From positions 1 to 33,572 of the forward strand of contig JALFNQ010000139.1 of the NCBI GenBank assembly GCA_022773965.1: DNA of 33,572 nt, read 5' to 3'. The number at the start of each line of letters is the position of its first letter. Positions within the stretch are counted from its first letter, which is position 1. This document shows positions 15,250 to 22,074 of the stretch, piece by piece. The stretch is from Lachnospiraceae bacterium (GTDB lineage Bacteria; Bacillota; Clostridia; Lachnospirales; Lachnospiraceae). The translations under genes were made by a program, and so were the position numbers. The notes under the pieces were generated by a model. It ran no database searches. It was not told where the DNA came from and was given only the letters and a program-made list of their open reading frames with translations.

Positions 15250-17823
15250 TTATTCCTTAAGAATCGTCCTTGCCTCCTCAACCATAGCACCATATATCTG
15301 CATCGTACTATTATGATGTTCCTTAATAAATGTCTTGCTCTCATCCACCTGTTCTGAAGCCCGAAGTGCTTTTCCCGCAGCTTCCAGTTCCTTGGCAGCT
15401 TTCGATAGCAGTTCTCCGCCAATATTCAAAGAAGTGGATTTCAAGGCATGCACAGTGACCGTATAAGTTTCCCAGTCTTCCGATTTTAGTGCTTGCGTCA
15501 ACTCCGCAACACGATTCTCATAGCCATCACAGAATAATGCAATCATTTCTTTATAGAACTCCATGCTATCCATACAATAACGCAATCCCATTTCCTGATT
15601 GATATATGGCTGCGTTTCCGGTGCTTCTGTCTTAATTTCTGCCTTAACTTTTATCTCTGCTTCGTTCCGGGTTCCTTGATTAGCTTCTACCTGAGTATCA
15701 TCACCTGTATTTCCATCGCTTTGCTGTGATCGTCTTACCTTATCCTCTGGCAAATATTTCAGCAGCATCTTTTCAAGTTTCGTTCCCTCGATCGGCTTGG
15801 ATAAATAGTCTGAAAAACCGGCATTTATGTATTCTTCCTTTGCACCTACGATAGCATTGGCAGTCAATGCTATCACAGGTACAGACGTACATGGATTCTC
15901 AGATTGCTTGATTCCCGCAAGCGTCTGTATACCGTCCATTCCCGGCATCATGTGATCAAGCAGGATCACATCGAAATACTCATTTTTTACCAATTCCAGA
16001 CACTCCATACCACTCATGCACGTTGTGACCTGAAGGTTTGTCTTTCTCAAAAGCGCTTTCACAACTGCCAGATTCATATCATTATCATCGACCACCAGCA
16101 CCTTTGCATCCGGAGCTACAAAACTTTCCCTGTATTTCTTCTCCTGTTTTGCAGCGGCTTCAAATTTTTGTCTGAAATCTCCCATCGGACTGTCATCGAT
16201 CACCTCTTGCGTGAGATATACGGTAAAAACAGAACCTTTTCCATATTCACTGGAAACCTCAATACGACCATTCATTCGATCTATTAAATTACGGGTGATG
16301 GCCAGTCCAAGTCCTGTCCCTTCAATACTGCGGTTTTGTTCCAGATCCAATCGCTGAAAGCCTCCAAACAACTTATCGATATCTTCTTTTTTGATACCGA
16401 TTCCAGTGTCCTCCACCTGCATTTTCAGAGTAAACACTTGCCCTTCTCTGATCCCTGCAACAAGCAACTTCACCATTCCCTGTTTGGTATACTTCACAGC
16501 ATTATTTAAGATATTCACAATGATCTGGCGGTTACGAACTTCATCACCATGAAGAACAGACGGCAGCTGCTGATCGATCTCCACCAAAAAATCAAGCTGT
16601 TTCTGATTTGCTTTGACACTGATCATATTAACCACATCATTGAAAAAAACTGCAGTGTCATAGGGTGCCGGAATAATTTCCATCTTACCTGCCTCGATCT
16701 TTGAAAAGTCCAGGATATCATTGATCAGTGATAACAAAGTTCTGCTGGCACTGTCAATATTTGCCGCATACTCTCTGATATTCTCATCTGTACTTTCCCG
16801 CAATACCATTTCATTCATACCCATGATCGCATTAATGGGCGTGCGGATCTCGTGAGACATGTTTGCAAGAAAATCACTCTTGGCATGATTCGCCTGTTCT
16901 GCCAGTGTTTTCGCTGCTCTCAGCTCATCACTTTCCCGTACTTTTTCCTCTGCGCTGAGCAGATATACCATACCGACTGCAAACATCAGGATCAATAACC
17001 CAAATACCCATAGTACCAGTGCTATAATTGTACTGATTCCATCGGCTGCAATCTCCTTCGGTACCGTACCCGTCAAATACAAACCCAGCTGATCTACCTC
17101 TGATACAAACAGAAAATGTCCGCCTTCATAATCTTTGTAATAAGTGGCTGCCGCTGTATCAACATTCATTTTTTCTGACAGATCCAACAGCCCTTCTTGT
17201 ACAACATCCCGATCCAGAAACTCTGTCGCAGAAAGTTCTGGATCAGAAAAAGGAATGACTATCTGTCCTCCCTGATCCATGATCAATACATTCCCTTGAC
17301 CATTATAACAGGTGATACCGAACTTACCAAGCAACACATTCTCATCATACAGCTTATATAAAACATATTCCACATTTTCTTCATCATATACAGGTGCTGT
17401 AAACAGTATTCCCTGTCCCATTTTATAACAAACCGCAGAATGACCGCGAAATGCTTTCTGGATGCCCGGAAAATCCGAAAAATTCAAAGTTCTTCCCATG
17501 AAAGCGGTCCCATCCAGACAAAGAATTCCCATCGTCACATTCTCATTGTCCCTAATGCATATATCTAAAAGTGCCTTCATCTCCTCTGTATCTGATGTAA
17601 CCCTTTGGGCAATACTTTCCAGATCATGTATCTCCAATTCAAATTGTTCCGCAGAAAGTGCTGCCAGTGTTCGTGCCTGCTCTGTGATCTGTTTTTCCGT
17701 ATAAATCTGCAGCAGGCTTTTCAACCGGAAATTCATCAAAACACCAACACCGATCATAATCAGGGTGGCAACGATCAGTACGAGCGTTATCCTGTGTTTT
17801 CCATTGTTCCATTTATTTTTCAT
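15250..17823 (-). CDS. Membrane hybrid histidine kinase with receiver and Hpt domains
   Basis: An 857-residue sensor. TM1 is at about 12-31, an extracytoplasmic sensor domain (Cache-like by length and layout) at about 35-255, and TM2 at about 262-289. The HisKA motif SHEIRTP has H324, the ATPase N-box is NILNNAVKYT near 437-446, and G-boxes are DTGIGI and GTGLGL. The receiver at about 573-690 has phospho-acceptor D623 and K676, and the C-terminal Hpt has H792 in VHALKSTS. A low-complexity K/E/T linker (about 700-740) separates receiver and Hpt. The start overlaps the upstream BMP gene by 11 nt, with a modest GAGGG site. The transfer is H324 to D623 to H792, then to an unidentified regulator. 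Context suggests that it reads the two upstream binding proteins. Confidence 0.92.
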   Translation of the reverse strand: MKNKWNNGKHRITLVLIVATLIMIGVGVLMNFRLKSLLQIYTEKQITEQARTLAALSAEQFELEIHDLESIAQRVTSDTEEMKALLDICIRDNENVTMGILCLDGTAFMGRTLNFSDFPGIQKAFRGHSAVCYKMGQGILFTAPVYDEENVEYVLYKLYDENVLLGKFGITCYNGQGNVLIMDQGGQIVIPFSDPELSATEFLDRDVVQEGLLDLSEKMNVDTAAATYYKDYEGGHFLFVSEVDQLGLYLTGTVPKEIAADGISTIIALVLWVFGLLILMFAVGMVYLLSAEEKVRESDELRAAKTLAEQANHAKSDFLANMSHEIRTPINAIMGMNEMVLRESTDENIREYAANIDSASRTLLSLINDILDFSKIEAGKMEIIPAPYDTAVFFNDVVNMISVKANQKQLDFLVEIDQQLPSVLHGDEVRNRQIIVNILNNAVKYTKQGMVKLLVAGIREGQVFTLKMQVEDTGIGIKKEDIDKLFGGFQRLDLEQNRSIEGTGLGLAITRNLIDRMNGRIEVSSEYGKGSVFTVYLTQEVIDDSPMGDFRQKFEAAAKQEKKYRESFVAPDAKVLVVDDNDMNLAVVKALLRKTNLQVTTCMSGMECLELVKNEYFDVILLDHMMPGMDGIQTLAGIKQSENPCTSVPVIALTANAIVGAKEEYINAGFSDYLSKPIEGTKLEKMLLKYLPEDKVRRSQQSDGNTGDDTQVEANQGTRNEAEIKVKAEIKTEAPETQPYINQEMGLRYCMDSMEFYKEMIALFCDGYENRVAELTQALKSEDWETYTVTVHALKSTSLNIGGELLSKAAKELEAAGKALRASEQVDESKTFIKEHHNSTMQIYGAMVEEARTILKE

Positions 17824-18913
17824 AAAATTCTACACCCTCTACATACCAGTCAAACTGCTCCAATAATACTTCATCGCGAATCGCCTGGTTTTCTTTGCAG
17901 CGAAGATTTCCTTCATTGTCATAGATCACACCTGAGAAGACGTCATGTCCGGCTAAGATCTCATTCGTTGCTTTGCTCACTTCTGTTTTTATATCTTCTG
18001 AAACAGCAGTAGAAAAGTCAGCCAGTTTCACCGCATTTTCATCAATTCCTACCCAATAGATCTTATATTCCGCTGAATTTCCCCGTAAATACTGTCTGAT
18101 AATCGCCTCATAAGTCAGCTGCCAGTCTCCCACAACCGCTGTCAGGTATTTCTCTGAGCAGTTCTCCAGCATTCGATGATAGCCGATTGAATAGACACCC
18201 AGCTTTTCTGCCTCTTCTATCACATAAGCCTGATTCTGATGATAGGTGATGACATCTACTCCGACATCTTCAATGAGATGATCTGCCTGTCTTCGTTCTT
18301 TCTCCTCATCATCCCACGCATTGCTCCATGCCACAGTTACGACTGCATCAGGATTGACTCGTCTTACCCCCAATGTAAATGCACTGATCCCCCGGTTGAC
18401 CTCGCTCGTAGGCATAGCTGCCACGTAGCCAATCTTATCATTCTCTGTCTTCATTCCTGCTACAATTCCTGCCAGGTAACGCGCCTGATACATTCTGGAA
18501 AAATATGAGGTTACATTCTCCGCGTGATAATCAAAAGAATTGATATAAAAGGAAACCTCCGGATACTTTTCTATGATATCCTTCACTTCCTCTGCGTACC
18601 CATAGCTTGACAGGATGACCATCTTACATCCCCGATTCACAAGTTCTTCGATCGCAGGACCGCATTCCCCCTGAAATTCCTTTATTTTTTCCTTTACCAA
18701 TAGATCCACATCCAGATTATTACAAGCTACTGATACACCTTCATAATGCATCCCGTTCCAGCCTTCTTCTCCAATGCTTCCTGTCATGATAAATCCGATC
18801 TTTTCTTTTTTTGAAAAGGTTTTTCCCGTAAACAGCAATACAGCGGTCAATCCTATGATCAATAGGACAAGCATCACCAATAATGCCAATCGTTTTTGTC
18901 TATTCAGTTTCAT
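17813..18913 (-). CDS. Membrane-anchored BMP/PnrA-family binding protein (second)
   Basis: A 366-residue protein with an N-terminal hydrophobic anchor at about 8-30 and no lipobox cysteine, followed by a basic-membrane-protein (PnrA-like) domain from about residue 38 (KIGFIMTGSIGEEGWNGMH; GYVAAMPTSEVNRG). BMP proteins bind purine nucleosides and usually serve ABC importers, but no permease or ATPase gene is nearby. The ATG at 18913 is preferred to an in-frame TTG at 18919 because a run of five G residues lies 9 nt upstream. It overlaps both its upstream paralogue (14 nt) and the kinase (11 nt), so it is likely a ligand-presenting partner of the kinase. Confidence 0.85.
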   Translation of the reverse strand: MKLNRQKRLALLVMLVLLIIGLTAVLLFTGKTFSKKEKIGFIMTGSIGEEGWNGMHYEGVSVACNNLDVDLLVKEKIKEFQGECGPAIEELVNRGCKMVILSSYGYAEEVKDIIEKYPEVSFYINSFDYHAENVTSYFSRMYQARYLAGIVAGMKTENDKIGYVAAMPTSEVNRGISAFTLGVRRVNPDAVVTVAWSNAWDDEEKERRQADHLIEDVGVDVITYHQNQAYVIEEAEKLGVYSIGYHRMLENCSEKYLTAVVGDWQLTYEAIIRQYLRGNSAEYKIYWVGIDENAVKLADFSTAVSEDIKTEVSKATNEILAGHDVFSGVIYDNEGNLRCKENQAIRDEVLLEQFDWYVEGVEFYEK

Positions 18914-20000
18914 CAACAACTACCCCCTCAACATACCAAAAAAAATCATTTAGTATGTGATCATCTGTCATACTTTGTCCGTCTTTCACCCTTACTTTGC
19001 CCTCATGATCTGTAATAGGACCGTAAAATACATCAAAGGTTCCGCTCATCAGACGCGCTCGCTCGTCTTCCACTTTTTCTGCAATTCCCGGTTTTACATT
19101 CTCTGTAAAATCAGCCAGATCCACAATACCGGTTTCAACACCTTCCCAATAATGGATTCCCTGAAACTTTCCCTGCAGGCACTCTAATATTCTCGGCTCA
19201 TAAAACTTCTCCCAATTCCAGACCGGAGCTGTCAAAAAGGTATCAGGAAACCTGTCACTATTGTCCACATTATAGCCAATCGTCCAGATTTTATTTTCAT
19301 CAGCAATTTCCAGAGGTGCCATTGCATCTGTATGCATCGCAAGGACATCGATCGAATGCGCCGCCAGCAATTCTCTGGTCGCTACAGCATTCTCCTCCTC
19401 TCCCGTCCAGGAATTACTCCACGATACATAGACGTTTGCATTTGGATTTACCAGACGAACCCCCAATGTAAACGCATTGATCCCCCGGTTCACCTCTGCG
19501 ATCGGGAATGCTGCCACATATCCGATCTCATTGGTTTCTGTCTGCAGTCCTGCCACGATTCCGCTCAAATAGCGCATCTGATAGATACGCCCAAAATAAG
19601 TGGACAGATTATCCCTTTCTTCTACGCCGGTCGCATGGAAGAAATAAATGTCCGGATGCGCTTCTGCACACGCTAATTCCCATTCTCCATAACCAAAAGA
19701 ATCACAGATAATGATCTTGCAGCCGTAGGCGATCAATTCTTCTATCACTTCCACACATCGTTCATCCTCCGGAACATCCTCCTTATATACCACGTCCAGA
19801 TTCAGTTCCCTTGCACTGATCTCCATTCCCTTATAATGGGACTCTCCCCAGCTGTGATCATCAACCTTTCCATTTAATATAAATCCGACCTTTGTTTTTG
19901 TTTTCGTAACATCTGTTTCCTGCTTGTTTATACGTATCAAAAAAATTCCCATAATAATAATACATACAAATGCAAGTATTGTCACCACGATTTTTTTCAT
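18900..20000 (-). CDS. Membrane-anchored BMP/PnrA-family binding protein (first)
   Basis: A 366-residue paralogue of the next gene. The hydrophobic anchor is at about 4-22, and the BMP domain starts near 37 (KVGFILNGKVDDHSWGESHY; GYVAAFPIAEVNRG; FTLGVRLVNPNA). The two share the EVNRGI.AFTLGVR segment and the C-terminal DWYVEGV/FWYVEGV ending, indicating duplication. The start at 20000 is set by GGAG 8 nt upstream; a longer in-frame reading to 20147 lacks a site and has non-protein-like composition. No lipobox is seen, so it should stay membrane-tethered facing outward. Confidence 0.85.
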   Translation of the reverse strand: MKKIVVTILAFVCIIIMGIFLIRINKQETDVTKTKTKVGFILNGKVDDHSWGESHYKGMEISARELNLDVVYKEDVPEDERCVEVIEELIAYGCKIIICDSFGYGEWELACAEAHPDIYFFHATGVEERDNLSTYFGRIYQMRYLSGIVAGLQTETNEIGYVAAFPIAEVNRGINAFTLGVRLVNPNANVYVSWSNSWTGEEENAVATRELLAAHSIDVLAMHTDAMAPLEIADENKIWTIGYNVDNSDRFPDTFLTAPVWNWEKFYEPRILECLQGKFQGIHYWEGVETGIVDLADFTENVKPGIAEKVEDERARLMSGTFDVFYGPITDHEGKVRVKDGQSMTDDHILNDFFWYVEGVVVDETE

Positions 20001-20137
20001 AACATTTTCTCCATTCTCACAGCAGTCGCACTTGTCTTCCATGTAATAAATGCAGACAACATATGACCCTCGCACAAATCCATATATCGCTTTCCCGAGG
20101 TTCACCCATTCCATGAAGCCATTCAACCACCATTTTT

Positions 20138-20257
20138 CTAATTCCAAATTCCACTATCCACCAGCTGCTTTATACTCTGAACTACTGCATCATACGTTTC
20201 CGGTGCAAAGAATAAGAATAACCCAGCGTTAGATCCTCCAACACAATAAATGGAGCT
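20138..20257 (-). pseudogene. Possible degenerate coding remnant (about 39 codons, no start)
   Basis: On the minus strand, a frame between stops at 20258-20260 and 20138-20140 encodes 39 residues with a protein-like pattern: a hydrophobic segment AGLFLFFAP, then an amphipathic DAVVQSIKQLVDSG and a terminal IWN. There is no ATG, GTG or TTG with a ribosome site at its head. It looks like the 3' end of a lost gene between the aldo/keto reductase and the BMP genes. Chance cannot be excluded, and I do not recognise the family. Confidence 0.3.
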
Positions 20258-20271
20258 CTATCGCTCCCTTT
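20248..20271. terminator. Weak hairpin downstream of the aldo/keto reductase gene
   Basis: AAATGGAGC and GCTCCCTTT pair with one mismatch around a 6-nt loop. The minus-strand downstream sequence is not T-rich, so termination may be inefficient. Confidence 0.35.
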
Positions 20272-20300
20272 GAGTTTTTAACTTCTCACAATGCAACGAA

Positions 20301-21431
20301 TTACAACAGACTGTCCATTTTCTTCTGTAAGCATTTCAGATCCTCTCTGATATTCAGTTTCTGGGGGCATACTCCCTCACATTTTCCACATTCAATACAA
20401 TTCTTTGCTTTTTCTGATTCCGGAAGCTCATGATTCCATTGCCGTTTTGCATCCTCTGCATTCTCGTAAATTCCAAATCTGTTCCAGATTGCAAAGTTTC
20501 TTGGGATGTTTACCCCTGCCGGACAAGGCATACAATATCTACATCCTGTACATCCATTGTTCACACGCTTTTTTAGTGCCTCGCCAACCTCTTCTACTGC
20601 GCGATGTTCCTCTTCACTCATCTCCTTAAAATCACAGAAAGTATCCAGATTATCACAGACCTGTTCAGAATCTGACATACCGCTTAGAACAACCTTCACA
20701 TTCGGAAGGGATGCAACCCATCGAAGCGCCCACGAAGCAAGTGATTTCGTTGGATCAATCCGGGTAAATGGTTTCGTTACTTCCTCCGGGAGATTTGCCA
20801 ATAATCCGCCCTTGATTGGTTCCATGATCACAAGGGGAATATTCCTGCTCTCAGTAAGCTGATATCCTCTCATTCCTGCTTGTTCATCAGTATCCATATA
20901 ATTGAGCTGTATCTGGCAAAAATCCCAATCAGTATAATTAATAATTTCCTCAAAAACTTCGTAACTGTCATGGAAAGAAAATCCAAGATATTTGATTTTT
21001 CCTTCTGCCTTCTGTTCCTTCAGATATTCAACGACACCAAGATCCCTCATTTTCTCCCAGCTGTCTCTATTCAGAGCATGAATCAGATAAAAATCTATGT
21101 AGTTCTGGTCAATCCTCGACCTTTGAAGTTCAAAAATCCGCTTTGCATCATCCATATTTGCTACATTCCATGTCGGAAGCTTTGTAGCCAGATAATAGGA
21201 AGCCCTGTCATACTTGCTCATTACTTTTCCAACAAATGGTTCACTTTCACCATTATGATAAGGAAAAGCCGTGTCAAAATAGTTGATTCCTGCGGCATAT
21301 GCTTCATCGAGCATTTTTTCCGCTAACGGTTCATTGATTTTGCCATCAATTGTCGGAAAGCGCATGCAGCCAAATCCTAAAATAGAAACGTCAATTCCTA
21401 ATTTCTCTATTCTTCTCCTTGTAGCCTTCAT
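20301..21431 (-). CDS. Aldo/keto reductase with C-terminal 2x[4Fe-4S] ferredoxin-like domain
   Basis: A 376-residue protein. The N-terminal AKR barrel has the tetrad D53, Y58, K84 and H118 (YFDTAFPYHNG, LATKL, LIHAL). The C-terminal tail has two cysteine clusters, CTGCRYCMPC (C294, C297, C300, C303) and CIECGKCEGVC (C345, C348, C351, C355), that can hold two [4Fe-4S] clusters. This fused type is common in anaerobes and presumably couples carbonyl or related reduction to ferredoxin-type electron carriers; the substrate is unknown. GGAGG lies about 9 nt before the ATG. It appears to be transcribed alone. Confidence 0.92.
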   Translation of the reverse strand: MKATRRRIEKLGIDVSILGFGCMRFPTIDGKINEPLAEKMLDEAYAAGINYFDTAFPYHNGESEPFVGKVMSKYDRASYYLATKLPTWNVANMDDAKRIFELQRSRIDQNYIDFYLIHALNRDSWEKMRDLGVVEYLKEQKAEGKIKYLGFSFHDSYEVFEEIINYTDWDFCQIQLNYMDTDEQAGMRGYQLTESRNIPLVIMEPIKGGLLANLPEEVTKPFTRIDPTKSLASWALRWVASLPNVKVVLSGMSDSEQVCDNLDTFCDFKEMSEEEHRAVEEVGEALKKRVNNGCTGCRYCMPCPAGVNIPRNFAIWNRFGIYENAEDAKRQWNHELPESEKAKNCIECGKCEGVCPQKLNIREDLKCLQKKMDSLL

Positions 21432-21563
21432 AGTAGTTCCTCCTATTTCAAATCATATCTCAATAAATCTATTTCTCTTCCAAGGTACGAATTTACCCAT
21501 TACCAGGCTGGAACGGGAAAGCGATTTCACGTTGTAAGATGTGCGCCTCATGACAAAAGCGTC

Positions 21564-21815
21564 CTACTTCTTCTTGCATTTATCTACCTCGATCTGCACC
21601 AGCACCACATCCGGCCCGATCCGGCAAATACACTTCCATGGGATTATCAGTTCAAACTCCCTGCCAAACAGTCCGAAACATTTCCCCGGGCCGGGCACGA
21701 TCAACGCCTCGATCTGCCCGCATTTTGGGTCAAATTCCAGATCCGTCACACAGCCCAACGACCTTCCATCTGTCACGTTAATGACCTCTTTGTCCTCCAG
21801 CTCACATAAACGCAT
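21564..21815 (-). CDS. YlmC/YmxH-family PRC-barrel protein
   Basis: An 83-residue protein that matches the PRC-barrel family annotated as YlmC/YmxH (sporulation-associated in Clostridia): MRLCELEDKEVINV at the start, GRSLGCVTDLEFDPKCGQIEAL in part, then IPWKCICRIGPDVVLV. PRC barrels mediate protein-protein contacts. The ribosome site is weak (GGGTGAAG). A TATAAT lies about 31 bp upstream on the minus strand without a good -35, so a sporulation sigma factor is possible but not shown. Confidence 0.8.
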   Translation of the reverse strand: MRLCELEDKEVINVTDGRSLGCVTDLEFDPKCGQIEALIVPGPGKCFGLFGREFELIIPWKCICRIGPDVVLVQIEVDKCKKK

Positions 21816-22038
21816 TCTTCACCCACCACACCGAGTGTCTCTTTCATTATATGATATGCTGCAAACGTCACCCGGTGCTTCAGTAAAAAAGATCATTCAT
21901 CGTTCTCGAAATTTAAAAATATTATACGACAGTTTTCGACATGTTTTCAACAAAGTTCGTCGATTTGTCATCAAATATGACATATCATTTCTGATGACAC
22001 AATGAACGATACCTCATATTGCTCTGACAATAAAAAGG

Positions 22039-22058
22039 CCATGACACTTTCTTCATGG
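22039..22058 (-). terminator. Terminator of the kinase-DegV operon
   Basis: On the minus strand, CCATGA and TCATGG pair around an 8-nt loop, followed by CC and five T residues. It lies 17 nt downstream of the stop at 22075. Confidence 0.7.
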
Positions 22059-22074
22059 ATTTCCGGAATCCTGT

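Noticed and set aside
18900-20147. Longer start for the first BMP protein at 20147
   Set aside because: The extra 49 residues have no ribosome site and an odd composition, whereas the ATG at 20000 has GGAG 8 nt upstream followed by a clear membrane anchor.
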